A stretch of DNA of 64,000 nt from Firmicutes bacterium HGW-Firmicutes-11 (GCA_002840285.1 PHAE01000002.1:92304-156303), one strand, 5' to 3'. Shown: positions 27,712 to 36,028, numbered from the stretch's first letter. The notes: generated by a model not told the origin, from the sequence alone. Made by a program: numbers and translations.

Positions 27712-28773
27712 ATGGATATCATTCGGTTCTTTTCCGAAGCTGTCAGTCGTGAGGCATCCGACATCTTTATCATCGCCGGCAAGCCGGCGTCCTTTAAGGT
27801 ACACGGGGAGATCCGTGAATATGGGGATCTTCTTCACGCAGAAGAAACTTACGCATTGATCCATGAAATCTATCGTCATGCAGATCGGGACATGAGCTTG
27901 CTCAACGATACCGGAGATGACGATTTTTCTTTTTCCATCAACGCCATTGGTCGGTTCCGGGTCAACGCCTACAAACAAAGAGGTTCCCTGGCCGCCGTCC
28001 TCCGCCTCGTCTTGTTTGAACTTCCCGATCACGAAACTCTGGGCATCCCGAAAGAAGTCATCGAACTACACAAGAAAACGAAGGGCCTTGTACTTGTTAC
28101 CGGCCCTGCAGGCAGTGGTAAATCCACCACATTGGCTTGCATCATAGATAAAATCAACCATAACCGGAATTCCCATATCATCACTCTGGAGGATCCGATC
28201 GAGCACGTCCACCGCCATTCGAAAAGCATTGTGAGTCAGAGAGAAGTCGCACTGGACACTGCAAGTTATGCCAAAGGACTCCGGGCAGCTCTGCGGGAGT
28301 CTCCCGATGTTATCCTTTTGGGTGAAATGCGGGATTATGAGACCATATCGATCGCGATGTCAGCTGCGGAAACCGGCCAGTTGGTTTTTTCTACCCTTCA
28401 TACCCTGGGCGCAGCGAATGCGATCGACCGGATCATCGACGTATTCCCCCCATCCCAACAGCAGCAGGTACGGGTCCAACTTTCCATGGTGCTGCAGGCT
28501 GTGATCTCGCAGCAATTGATCCCTTCCGTCAACGGTGTGCTCGTTCCGGTGTTTGAAGTCATGTTCGTCAACAGCGGGATCCGCAATATGATCCGGGAAT
28601 CCAAGATCCATCAGATCGATTCGATCATCTATTCCTCCACCGGCGAAGGCATGCGCAATATGGACGCCGGCATCCTGAAGCTTTACGATGATGGAATCAT
28701 CACTGCGGATACTGCAAGCTATTACAGCATGAATCACGATATGGTAAACAAAAAAATCGAAGCCGGTCGCTGA
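27712..28773 (+). CDS. pilT: PilT-type retraction ATPase
   Basis: A 353-aa hexameric secretion ATPase. An N-terminal PAS-like domain is followed by Walker A TGPAGSGKSTT, Asp box TLEDPIEHVH, Walker B VILLGEMRD and His box STLHTLGAANAIDRI. GIRNMIRESKIHQI corresponds to the AIRNLIRE motif that marks PilT retraction ATPases, not PilB. ATG 27712 has AGGAGGG at good spacing; the track start is 13 codons early. It is the only ATPase of the operon, and PilB is missing from the window. Confidence 0.93.
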   Translation: MDIIRFFSEAVSREASDIFIIAGKPASFKVHGEIREYGDLLHAEETYALIHEIYRHADRDMSLLNDTGDDDFSFSINAIGRFRVNAYKQRGSLAAVLRLVLFELPDHETLGIPKEVIELHKKTKGLVLVTGPAGSGKSTTLACIIDKINHNRNSHIITLEDPIEHVHRHSKSIVSQREVALDTASYAKGLRAALRESPDVILLGEMRDYETISIAMSAAETGQLVFSTLHTLGAANAIDRIIDVFPPSQQQQVRVQLSMVLQAVISQQLIPSVNGVLVPVFEVMFVNSGIRNMIRESKIHQIDSIIYSSTGEGMRNMDAGILKLYDDGIITADTASYYSMNHDMVNKKIEAGR

Positions 28774-28781
28774 CATCGCTG

Positions 28782-30362
28782 TTAGCTGATGTAATCATCA
28801 TATGTGCCCACTTTGTCGATGATCGTACCATCCTCTTTGATCTCGATGATTCGATTGGCGATGGTCTGGATGAACTGGTGGTCATGGGAAGAAAACAGCA
28901 TGACTCCTTTGAAATCGATGAGTCCGTTGTTCAATGCAGTGATCGACTCCAGGTCAAGATGGTTGGTCGGTTGATCCAGTACGAGGACATTGGAACCAAA
29001 GAGCATGATCCTCGACAGCATACACCGAACCCGTTCACCCCCGGAAAGCACCTTCACCGGCTTGTAGACATCGTCTCCGGAAAACAGCATTCTTCCCAGA
29101 AACCCTCGCATGAAAGTTTCCGTCGTTTCTTTTGTATACTGACCCAGCCATTGGATCAGATTCATATCGTTCTCATCAAAGAAATCCTTGTTGTCCAGCG
29201 GAAAATACGATCGGGACGTGCTCACGCCCCACTTGAACGTGCCTTCATCCGGCTCGATCTCCTCCATCAGAATGCGGAACAGTGTCGTATTCGCAATCTC
29301 ATTTTCTCCTACGAATGCGATTTTGTCTCCTTTGTTCATGCGGAAGGTCACCTTATCCAGGATCTTGACTCCATCGATGGTTTTGCTTATCCCGTCTACC
29401 GTCAAGAGTTCTTTCCCCAACTCCCTGTCGATGGTGAATCCGACAAAAGGATACCTTCGGGAAGAGGTGGGGAGTTCATCTACCGTCAATTTGTCCAGCA
29501 ATTTCTTTCTCGAAGTCGCCTGTTTGGATTTGGATTTGTTCGCGGAAAAACGTTGAATGAAGCTCTGAAGCTCTTTGATTTTGTCTTCGCTTTTCTTGTT
29601 CTGGTCCTTCATGATCCGCTGGATCAATTGACTGGATTCATACCAGAATTCGTAATTGCCAACAAACATCTTGATCTTTCCAAAATCCACATCGACGATG
29701 CTGGTACACACGGTGTTGAGAAAATGACGGTCATGGGACACGACGATCACAGTGCCCTCATAGTCCATAATAAAATCTTCCAGCCAGTTGATGGCGCGTA
29801 TATCCAGATGATTCGTCGGTTCATCCAATAAAATGATCTCAGGTTTACCGAACAAAGCTTGCGCCAACAGCACCTTGATCTTCTCGTTACCTGTTAATGC
29901 TTCCATCGGGCGGTACAGTGCATCGACATCCAGTCCGAGTCCTTGCACCAGTCGGCTGGCGTCGGAGTCCGCCTCCCAACCATTCAGCTCAGAGAACTCC
30001 CCTTCGAGAACTGAGGCGCGGATCCCGTCCTCATCAGTAAACTCTTCCTTGGCATACAAGGCTTCCTTTTCCTTCATGATGTTGTACAGCCTTGGATTTC
30101 CCATAATGATCGTATCCAGCACCGTGTATGCATCAAATGCAAAATGGTCCTGTTTCAACACAGACATGCGCATATGATCCGGAATGGCGATCTCTCCCGT
30201 GGACGGTTCCAGATCCCCGGACAAAATCCGTAAAAAAGTGGATTTTCCTGCCCCGTTCGCTCCGATGATGCCGTAGCAGTTCCCTGGAGTGAATTTCAGA
30301 TTCACATCTTTAAACAGTGTCGTACCTGTGAAGTTCAAACTTACATTTGTTACCGTTATCAT
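28782..30362 (-). CDS. ABC-F ATPase, YkpA/YbiT-like
   Basis: A 526-aa cytoplasmic protein with two ATP-binding cassettes and no membrane segment. Walker A GANGAGKST and GENEIANTT flank the linker. LTGNEKIKVLLAQAL and VLSGGERVRCMLSR are the signature regions; LLDEPTNHLDI and LDQPTNHLDL the Walker B sites. The second Walker A is degenerate (no GKT/S), as is usual in YkpA/YbiT proteins. ABC-F proteins act on ribosomes. It converges on pilT with only 8 nt between stops. Confidence 0.92.
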   Translation of the reverse strand: MITVTNVSLNFTGTTLFKDVNLKFTPGNCYGIIGANGAGKSTFLRILSGDLEPSTGEIAIPDHMRMSVLKQDHFAFDAYTVLDTIIMGNPRLYNIMKEKEALYAKEEFTDEDGIRASVLEGEFSELNGWEADSDASRLVQGLGLDVDALYRPMEALTGNEKIKVLLAQALFGKPEIILLDEPTNHLDIRAINWLEDFIMDYEGTVIVVSHDRHFLNTVCTSIVDVDFGKIKMFVGNYEFWYESSQLIQRIMKDQNKKSEDKIKELQSFIQRFSANKSKSKQATSRKKLLDKLTVDELPTSSRRYPFVGFTIDRELGKELLTVDGISKTIDGVKILDKVTFRMNKGDKIAFVGENEIANTTLFRILMEEIEPDEGTFKWGVSTSRSYFPLDNKDFFDENDMNLIQWLGQYTKETTETFMRGFLGRMLFSGDDVYKPVKVLSGGERVRCMLSRIMLFGSNVLVLDQPTNHLDLESITALNNGLIDFKGVMLFSSHDHQFIQTIANRIIEIKEDGTIIDKVGTYDDYIS

Positions 30363-30464
30363 TCTTTTACCACCAAACCCTCGCTCTTTTGATTATATTC
30401 TGTTACAATAAAACACGCAGTCATCATTATACCACAGACCACCGATGGATGACCCAGGAGAATT

Positions 30465-30986
30465 ATGCAGATAATCCAGATGCTGATGAAAACAGACGTC
30501 GCGCTCTATTATTTCCTGAATCGCAAATTAAATTATAGTTTTCTTAAAAAAACGCTTCGTATTCTGACGGTATTGGGTGAAACCTATACCGGTCTTTTGT
30601 TGTGCGCTTTTGCTGTTTTTCTGCAGATGAAGCAGGGCAGACCGATCGGAACGCATATGTTGATGGTTCTGAGCCTGTCCCAGTTTTTAGTCCACGCGAT
30701 CAAGAGGATCGTAAATCGCCAGAGACCCTATTTGACACACAAATGGTCCCTGGCGATCAATCCTCCGAACTGCCAATATTCTTTTCCATCCGGCCATACC
30801 GCCTGTGCGGTTGCAATAGCATTGGTCTTTGGTTTTTACTTTTCAGCGTTTAAACCAATACTGTATCTTCTGGCCTTTCTTGTCGCTTGCTCACGGGTCA
30901 TTTTGGGTTTTCACTACCCGTCGGATGTGATCGTCGGTTTTCTCCTCGCCTATCTTCCTTTTCTCGCCGTCATCACACTGATTTAA
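30465..30986 (+). CDS. PAP2-family membrane phosphatase
   Basis: A 173-aa membrane protein with about five helices and the three phosphatase motifs KRIVNRQRP, PSGHT and SRVILGFHYPSD. Expected to dephosphorylate a lipid phosphate such as undecaprenyl pyrophosphate or phosphatidylglycerol phosphate on the outer face of the membrane. RBS CAGGAG precedes the ATG. Monocistronic between the ABC-F gene (divergent) and the ferritin-like gene (convergent, 22-nt gap). Confidence 0.9.
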   Translation: MQIIQMLMKTDVALYYFLNRKLNYSFLKKTLRILTVLGETYTGLLLCAFAVFLQMKQGRPIGTHMLMVLSLSQFLVHAIKRIVNRQRPYLTHKWSLAINPPNCQYSFPSGHTACAVAIALVFGFYFSAFKPILYLLAFLVACSRVILGFHYPSDVIVGFLLAYLPFLAVITLI

Positions 30987-31008
30987 TGTATTAGGCGGGA
31001 GTCGCAAT

Positions 31009-31521
31009 CTACAACCGGAACTTGCGGATGTCTTCTTTCAAGCGCTCGATGTCGATCAAGAAGTCTTCAATGTCATGCTCGTGCTCCAGCTCGTCGTTCA
31101 AAATGGAAACTGCGATCTGATAGGTTGAATGGTCTTTCCCGTTTGTGAACTCGGCGATTTCTTCATATCTTTGGATAGCGCAGCGTTCTCCTTCGAGATT
31201 CTGTTTGAGAATTTCTTCGATGTAGGGGTCAGTCGGAATTGCATAGGCACAGCGAGCGGTGGAGCTCCATTCTGCTGGATCCAGGATCGGTGTTCCTCCC
31301 AGTTGGAGGATCCGGTTCACGACCAGCACTGCATGTCCAAGCTCTTGTGTTGCATGGAGCAACAACTCCGGTTCAACCTCACTGCGCATGGGACCTTCCA
31401 TGATTCTCGCGCCGATCCAGTATTGGTAATAGGCAAGCCATTCTTCTGCCAATGCTTCATTCAACATCCGGATCAGTTTTTCTGTGTCAAGATTTGCTAT
31501 GGCCAATGCTTTCTTTCCCAT
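31009..31521 (-). CDS. Ferritin-like di-iron protein
   Basis: A 170-aa four-helix protein of the ferritin/Dps/bacterioferritin-like superfamily. Candidate di-iron ligands appear in EEWLAYYQYW, HATQELGHA, EGERCAIQRYEE and ELEHEHDIE. Likely roles are iron storage or oxygen/peroxide detoxification in an anaerobe. Start 31521 has AAAGGAGG upstream; the track adds 17 codons. Last gene of the TetR-FMN-flavodoxin-ferritin run. Confidence 0.87.
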   Translation of the reverse strand: MGKKALAIANLDTEKLIRMLNEALAEEWLAYYQYWIGARIMEGPMRSEVEPELLLHATQELGHAVLVVNRILQLGGTPILDPAEWSSTARCAYAIPTDPYIEEILKQNLEGERCAIQRYEEIAEFTNGKDHSTYQIAVSILNDELEHEHDIEDFLIDIERLKEDIRKFRL

Positions 31522-31602
31522 ATCCTCGTCCTCCTTTTTCAATGCAATACAACATCGTTCTCTACTGCTCATTTTACATGTTCCATCGCTGTTGTGTCAA
31601 AA

Positions 31603-32091
31603 TTAGTTTTTCGCTTGCACCATAGCTGCCGCAAATGCAGCGATACGATCCTCTGCGATGCTCGTAACATTGGTGGTTACTTTTGACACCTTCTTTACGA
31701 TCACACGTTCCATCAAATTCATTTTTTCTAAATTGAATGCGCCACCAAAATGATCTTTGGCAATCGCGACCGACAGCAATTCTTCCGGAAAGCTCTGTTG
31801 TAGTTCCTGTTGAAGAACGGCTTCCTCCTGCATACCACAGATAAACAGACCGATCCGTTTCTGCAAGAGCGTTTCCAAGTGCCTGGTGCAGAATTCCGGT
31901 ACTTCCTTTTGGATCTTTCCGACGTATACCGATCCACCGATGATCACTGCATCATAATCCTGAAGGTCGATACCATCCTTCTTCTCTTTCAGAGACAGAA
32001 GATCGGTATCTCCTGTCATTTGCCCTGCCAGCTGCTTTACACAGGTTTCGGTGCATCCGTATTTGGATGCGTAGACGATCAGTGTTTTCAT
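31603..32091 (-). CDS. Flavodoxin-domain protein (HemG-like)
   Basis: A 162-aa flavodoxin. The FMN phosphate loop is YASKYGCTETC, and the body matches flavodoxin-type proteins related to menaquinone-dependent protoporphyrinogen oxidase (VIIGGSVYVGKIQKEVPEF). Start 32091 has AGGAAGGGA upstream. Electron carrier for the neighbouring FMN-binding and ferritin-like proteins is a reasonable inference. Confidence 0.86.
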   Translation of the reverse strand: MKTLIVYASKYGCTETCVKQLAGQMTGDTDLLSLKEKKDGIDLQDYDAVIIGGSVYVGKIQKEVPEFCTRHLETLLQKRIGLFICGMQEEAVLQQELQQSFPEELLSVAIAKDHFGGAFNLEKMNLMERVIVKKVSKVTTNVTSIAEDRIAAFAAAMVQAKN

Positions 32092-32117
32092 TTTAGTTCC
32101 CTTCCTTTTCATTTTAA

Positions 32118-32498
32118 TTATTCCAGAGCATCTTCGATCGCCATCAAGTATGCGTTGCTCGTGACGGTTGCTCCCGACACGACGTCAACTCGGGTGTCCT
32201 GAGCAGCTACTACATTTTGAAACAGTTCGGTGCTCACTTCGGTCTTCACGAAGGTGACATCATCAAGTATCTCGATCTCTTCGATCCGGTTTCCCTTGAT
32301 GACCACCTGTAGTTCATTGGTCCATCTGCCATTGTGATAGGCACCGATATAAGTTCCATCTACCGGCAATACGGGGATCCCTTCCATTGACATCGAGGCG
32401 CCTTCGTCCAGTCCTTTCGTCAAATAGTAGATGCCACCAGCCAGAATCAATGCCATCATTAAAATGACGATGCCAAGTGCTTTTACTATCTTCTTCAT
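32118..32498 (-). CDS. Membrane-anchored FMN-binding domain protein
   Basis: A 126-aa protein with one N-terminal helix (residues 6-27) and a single FMN_bind domain. The covalent-flavin-type motif DVVSGATVTSNAYL is present (SGAT with Thr as flavin attachment residue in NqrC/RnfG relatives). Likely faces outside and passes electrons. Its ATG overlaps the tetR stop (ATGA). Confidence 0.88.
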   Translation of the reverse strand: MKKIVKALGIVILMMALILAGGIYYLTKGLDEGASMSMEGIPVLPVDGTYIGAYHNGRWTNELQVVIKGNRIEEIEILDDVTFVKTEVSTELFQNVVAAQDTRVDVVSGATVTSNAYLMAIEDALE

Positions 32499-33115
32499 TT
32501 TCTACTCCTTGCAATTGCCATTACTGTTGTTTCTACGAAAAAATCGATGAGCCGATTCTGTTGATCCTGTCCGAGATCTCGTTCGCTGATCAGTTTAAGT
32601 ATCAAGCCAAGAGTTGACACAGCTACCATCTGAGCCGTTATCTCGATCTCATCCTCGTCCATGCCCTGCGATGTATCGAGCTTGGCAATACAGCTCGCTA
32701 AAACTGCCAGTGCCGGTTTTTCTTTTGCTGCTCCTCGAAACAAGGAGGATGTATGGCGCAAGGCCACGGTAGACTGGCTCAGTTGAGCAGACACAAATTC
32801 CTCCGGCATAGCCAGCGCAGCCCTAATATAATTTCTTGTCATGTCTTTGAGCACCTCCTCCGCTGACCCCTCCTTCACCGCAGCTGTGGCTACGGCATTC
32901 ATGATCTTGCCGTAACCGGTCTGCATGACATGGTCTAAGATCTCTTCCTTGTCTTTGAAATAATGGTAAATGACCGAAGGTGCATATTCGATACGAGCCG
33001 CAATTTTTCGTATCGAAAAGCCGTCGATCCCATGCTCCTTGATGATCTCCGTCGCTGCTTCCAGGATCAGCGCCTTCCGATTATCCCGTTCCCGTTCTCG
33101 TCTCGTTTCAGTCAT
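32495..33115 (-). CDS. TetR-family repressor of the redox operon
   Basis: A 206-aa regulator. The N-terminal helix-turn-helix reads FSIRKIAARIEYAPSVIYHYFKDKEEIL; the ligand-binding C-terminal domain has no known ligand. ATG 33115 is preferred (GGGAG at good spacing) over the track start, which lies inside the operator. It heads the operon, and two palindromes in its promoter suggest autoregulation together with the FMN-binding, flavodoxin and ferritin-like genes. Confidence 0.92.
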   Translation of the reverse strand: MTETRRERERDNRKALILEAATEIIKEHGIDGFSIRKIAARIEYAPSVIYHYFKDKEEILDHVMQTGYGKIMNAVATAAVKEGSAEEVLKDMTRNYIRAALAMPEEFVSAQLSQSTVALRHTSSLFRGAAKEKPALAVLASCIAKLDTSQGMDEDEIEITAQMVAVSTLGLILKLISERDLGQDQQNRLIDFFVETTVMAIARSRK

Positions 33116-33130
33116 TTCACGCTCCCTTTC

Positions 33131-33161
33131 GAACATTGTTCTTAATTAGAACATTGTTCTA
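33131..33161. promoter_or_regulatory. Tandem TetR operators
   Basis: GAACATTGTTCT occurs twice (33131-33142 and 33149-33160). Each copy is a dyad around GAACA-T-TGTTC; the second extends to TAGAACATTGTTCTA. Both lie between the -10 box and the tetR start, where a bound repressor would block transcription. Confidence 0.8.
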
Positions 33162-33165
33162 CTTT

Positions 33166-33195
33166 AGAATACGACAACGTTTGCGTGTTGTCAAC
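33166..33195 (-). promoter_or_regulatory. Promoter of the tetR redox operon
   Basis: On the minus strand TTGACA (33195-33190) and TATTCT (33171-33166) are 18 bp apart. The predicted start point falls at the edge of the upstream operator. Confidence 0.72.
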
Positions 33196-33455
33196 ACTTT
33201 TTTTGTAAGTTGCCGCGGCTTAGAACCGCTAGTTGTCTTTTTTTCTATACTGCACGTCCATATAGACAACAATTTACGGGATCCGTGCCATAATTGCAAT
33301 GGATCCCGCACCTTTGGCCCGTCAACAGCTCTTAGTAGTCATTTGCGAACGAAAAAAAATAATTGAGACAACGAATTCATGTAAATGGCGGATTGGCGTT
33401 GTCTCAAGACAATAGAGTCGGTCAAAAGAGACAACGAAGCCTGAAAAAGGACGAA
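33196..33455. other. Non-coding stretch with repeated GAGACAACG motifs
   Basis: This is the core of the only gene-free interval longer than 300 bases (33162-33501). It holds a perfect 11-bp inverted repeat TTGAGACAACG / CGTTGTCTCAA (33363-33373 and 33397-33407) and a third GAGACAACG at 33428-33436. The short ORFs on the track here have no convincing start sites. A small RNA or a degraded element is possible, but nothing specific can be shown. Confidence 0.5.
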
Positions 33456-33485
33456 AAGGGTGCCGGCTTTTCAGCCGGCACCCTT
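33456..33485 (-). terminator. Terminator after the NimA-like gene
   Basis: AAGGGTGCCGGCT (33456-33468) pairs perfectly with AGCCGGCACCCTT (33473-33485) around TTTC. On the minus strand the stem runs into TTTTCG. A 13-bp GC-rich stem of this kind is a clear intrinsic terminator. Confidence 0.85.
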
Positions 33486-33501
33486 AAATTTAAGAAGAAA
33501 G

Positions 33502-33966
33502 CTACCTTCTGGACTTGCCGGAACGATGTTCGACCTCGATTTTGAATACTCTAGTTTTATGCTTTGCTGCTTCGATGTATTTCATGCCAGCATCCATGTA
33601 TTCGCTGGAGTACTTCGTGAGGAAACGGCGAAGCGCTCCCTCCTTCTCTTCTCCTGTGAGTTCACGGACACGACCGAAGAGGACCACGCTTTTATAGTTG
33701 GTGCTGAACTGATCCGGCAAAACTTCTGTGTCGCTGACTGCGCAAAAAGACACTTTGTCGCTTCTGGCAATATTGTCAAGTTTATGCCCTTCCACAGCGC
33801 AGTGGAAATAGACGGATGTTCCATCATAAACGTAGCTGATGGGAACGCCGTAAGGATATCCATCCGCGCCGGCAGTCGAAAGATACCCGTATGGGGCGGA
33901 TTCAAGAATGCGGTCGAGTTCTTCGCCGGTGATCTCCCGATCTTTTCTTCTGACTTCACGAAACAT
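33502..33966 (-). CDS. Pyridoxamine 5'-phosphate oxidase-like flavin protein, NimA-like
   Basis: A 154-aa split-barrel flavin-binding protein. GYLSTAGADGYPYGVPISYVYD and FHCAVEGHKLDNIARSDKVSF match the NimA/5-nitroimidazole-resistance group of PNPOx-like proteins. Such proteins bind FMN or haem and reduce small molecules; whether this one gives drug tolerance is unknown. AAAGGAG precedes the ATG, which overlaps the end of the upstream membrane protein gene. Confidence 0.87.
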   Translation of the reverse strand: MFREVRRKDREITGEELDRILESAPYGYLSTAGADGYPYGVPISYVYDGTSVYFHCAVEGHKLDNIARSDKVSFCAVSDTEVLPDQFSTNYKSVVLFGRVRELTGEEKEGALRRFLTKYSSEYMDAGMKYIEAAKHKTRVFKIEVEHRSGKSRR

Positions 33967-34300
33967 TCAGCTTCTCCTTTCGGAATCCAAGGAAGAATTT
34001 CAAAGCGTCGTCGTTGCTTTGATACAAGGCGAGAAGCACGTAGATGCTTCCTGCAAAGAAACCCAGGATCATCATCATAACGATCCAGACCGCGGCAACG
34101 ATACTGTTCTTTTCCCGAAATGCGATCCAGCAAGAGAATAGAACAAACCCGACATAAAGATCGACCATAGAAACGATCCCCCAGGGGTTGGCCAGCAGCA
34201 AGGCACCGTCGCTTGCAAAGTCTCCTTTGACAAAGCCGAAAATCAGAGCTGCGGTCATAGCCAGTACACCGATCCATGCAATTGTCTTTGGAATTTTCAT
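33956..34300 (-). CDS. Small membrane protein, DUF1475-like
   Basis: A 114-aa protein with three to four helices. NPWGIVSMVDLYVGFVLFSCWIAFRE resembles the DUF1475/DUF2834 type of small membrane proteins of unknown role. GGAGG lies before ATG 34300. The stop overlaps the start of the NimA-like gene by 11 nt, so they form a two-gene operon ending at the 33456-33485 terminator. Confidence 0.65.
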   Translation of the reverse strand: MKIPKTIAWIGVLAMTAALIFGFVKGDFASDGALLLANPWGIVSMVDLYVGFVLFSCWIAFREKNSIVAAVWIVMMMILGFFAGSIYVLLALYQSNDDALKFFLGFRKEKLNVS

Positions 34301-34368
34301 TGTGCTCCTCCTTCAATGATGAGTCTTTCGTTTCTCTTATTGTACATGCAATTCGTCCAGCTGCGCAA

Positions 34369-34398
34369 GCCACTTTCACGGATGCAGGCCACTTTCAC
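34369..34398. repeat. Direct repeat GCCACTTTCAC upstream of the ABC-F promoter
   Basis: The 11-mer GCCACTTTCAC occurs at 34369-34379 and 34388-34398, spaced 19 bp start to start, ending 3 bp before the -35 box of the plus-strand promoter. The position suits an activator site or an UP-like element. Confidence 0.5.
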
Positions 34399-34401
34399 TG
34401 A

Positions 34402-34430
34402 TTGACAGACGCTCTTGGAATCGATACAAT
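34402..34430 (+). promoter_or_regulatory. Near-consensus promoter of the second ABC-F gene
   Basis: TTGACA (34402-34407), a 17-bp spacer and TACAAT (34425-34430) precede ATG 34463, with GGGAG as ribosome-binding site. The short leader of about 25 nt contains no antibiotic-sensing attenuator. Confidence 0.82.
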
Positions 34431-34462
34431 AAAAACTCATGGAATGGAATTGGGAGTAGAAA

Positions 34463-36016
34463 ATGAGTTTACTTAACGTAGAAAATGTGACCCACGGATT
34501 TGGAGCCAGGCGTATTCTGGAGGATGCCTCCTTTCGTTTGCTGAAGGGAGAGCACATCGGGCTGATCGGTGCGAACGGCGAGGGAAAGTCCACCTTCTTA
34601 AACATCATTACCGGCGCGCTTGCCCCCGACGAGGGAAAAATAGAATGGTCCAAAAGGGCGACCGTCGGCTATCTGGATCAAAGCACTTCTCTTCGAAAGG
34701 GAATGACCATTCGCGAAGTACTTAGGGAAGCGTTTCAAGGGATGTTCGATCTGGAGCAGGAGATGCTTGCTCTGTACGAAGATATGGCGACCGCTGCAGA
34801 CGGTTTGGACGAAATGATGGAGGATGCGGGTGAGATTCAGCACATGCTGGAACACAGCGGGTTCTACACTTTAGATGCCAAGATCGATGAAATGGCAAAT
34901 GGGCTGGGACTTGGTAGCATAGGTTTGGAGAAAGATGTCTCAGATCTCAGTGGTGGGCAACGCACCAAGGTGCTTCTCACCAAGCTGCTGCTTCAGGATC
35001 CTTCCATACTTATACTGGATGAGCCGACCAATTTTCTTGATTACGAACAGATCGAATGGTTGAAAAAGTACCTGCAGGAATATGAGAACAGCTTCATTTT
35101 GGTGTCGCATGACATGGAATTTCTAAATTCCGTCGTCAACGTGATCTACCATGTGAACGATGGCGAGTTGACCCGCTATTCGGGCAACTACGACAAATTT
35201 CAGCAGATGTATGCGGTCAAGCGAAACCAGGAGCAAAAGGCCTTTGACCGACAGCAGCAGGAAATCGAGCGAATGGAAGATTTCATCGCCCGCAACAAAG
35301 CAAGAGTTGCGACGAGAGGAATGGCTAACAGTCGACAAAAAATGCTCGATAAAATAGATATCTTGGAAAAACCCAGAGACAAGCCGAAGCCATCCTTCGC
35401 CTTCAAAGAAGCCCGTACTCCCAGCAGATTCATAGCAGAAGGAAAGCAAGTCGTTCTTGGTTATGGAGAACCGCTGACGAGACCCGTCGACTTTGCTCTG
35501 GAGCGTGGGCAAAAAATCGCAGTTTGCGGCACGAACGGATTGGGCAAAACGACGCTGCTCCGAACGATCTTGAACGAGATCTCTCCAGTTTCAGGCAGAG
35601 TGGAGCTTGGAGATTTCCTTGTACCTGCTTACTATGCGCAAGATGAGGAAAGAGACAGTTCAGATACCGCATTGGAAAGCCTCTGGAAAGAATTCCCATC
35701 CTACACCAATGCCGAAGTCCGGGCGGCTTTGGCCAAATGCGGCCTGACCAACGAACACATCACTAGCCAGATGAAGGTGCTTAGCGGTGGAGAAAACGCA
35801 AAGGCGCGCCTATGCAAACTGATGCAGCGTGAAACAAACTGGCTGATCCTGGATGAGCCGACCAATCATCTCGATGTGGAAGCAAAAGCAGAATTGAAAC
35901 GATCCCTCATGGCGTTCCGAGGGACCGTTCTGCTCGTCTGTCATGAACCTGATTTTTATCAGGATTGGATCACTGATGTGTGGAACGTAGAAGACTGGAC
36001 TTTAAAAATCATATAG
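34463..36016 (+). CDS. ABC-F ATPase, second paralogue
   Basis: A 517-aa two-cassette ABC-F protein. Walker A GANGEGKST and GTNGLGKTT, signatures LSGGQRTKVLLTKLL and VLSGGENAKARLCKL, Walker B LDEPTNFLDY and LDEPTNHLDV, joined by a linker of charged coiled-coil type (RQQQEIERMEDFIARNKAR). Acts on the ribosome as a translation factor or, in some relatives, protects against ribosome-targeting drugs. Only 12 nt separate its stop from the convergent oxidoreductase gene. Confidence 0.92.
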   Translation: MSLLNVENVTHGFGARRILEDASFRLLKGEHIGLIGANGEGKSTFLNIITGALAPDEGKIEWSKRATVGYLDQSTSLRKGMTIREVLREAFQGMFDLEQEMLALYEDMATAADGLDEMMEDAGEIQHMLEHSGFYTLDAKIDEMANGLGLGSIGLEKDVSDLSGGQRTKVLLTKLLLQDPSILILDEPTNFLDYEQIEWLKKYLQEYENSFILVSHDMEFLNSVVNVIYHVNDGELTRYSGNYDKFQQMYAVKRNQEQKAFDRQQQEIERMEDFIARNKARVATRGMANSRQKMLDKIDILEKPRDKPKPSFAFKEARTPSRFIAEGKQVVLGYGEPLTRPVDFALERGQKIAVCGTNGLGKTTLLRTILNEISPVSGRVELGDFLVPAYYAQDEERDSSDTALESLWKEFPSYTNAEVRAALAKCGLTNEHITSQMKVLSGGENAKARLCKLMQRETNWLILDEPTNHLDVEAKAELKRSLMAFRGTVLLVCHEPDFYQDWITDVWNVEDWTLKII

Positions 36017-36028
36017 GTGCCGAAACGA

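Noticed and set aside
28878-29831. Plus-strand 317-aa ORF
   Set aside because: Antisense to the ABC-F gene, which has complete two-cassette motifs.
33582-34379. Minus-strand 265-aa ORF
   Set aside because: Overlaps two better-supported genes with good ribosome-binding sites; Cys/Arg-rich shadow.
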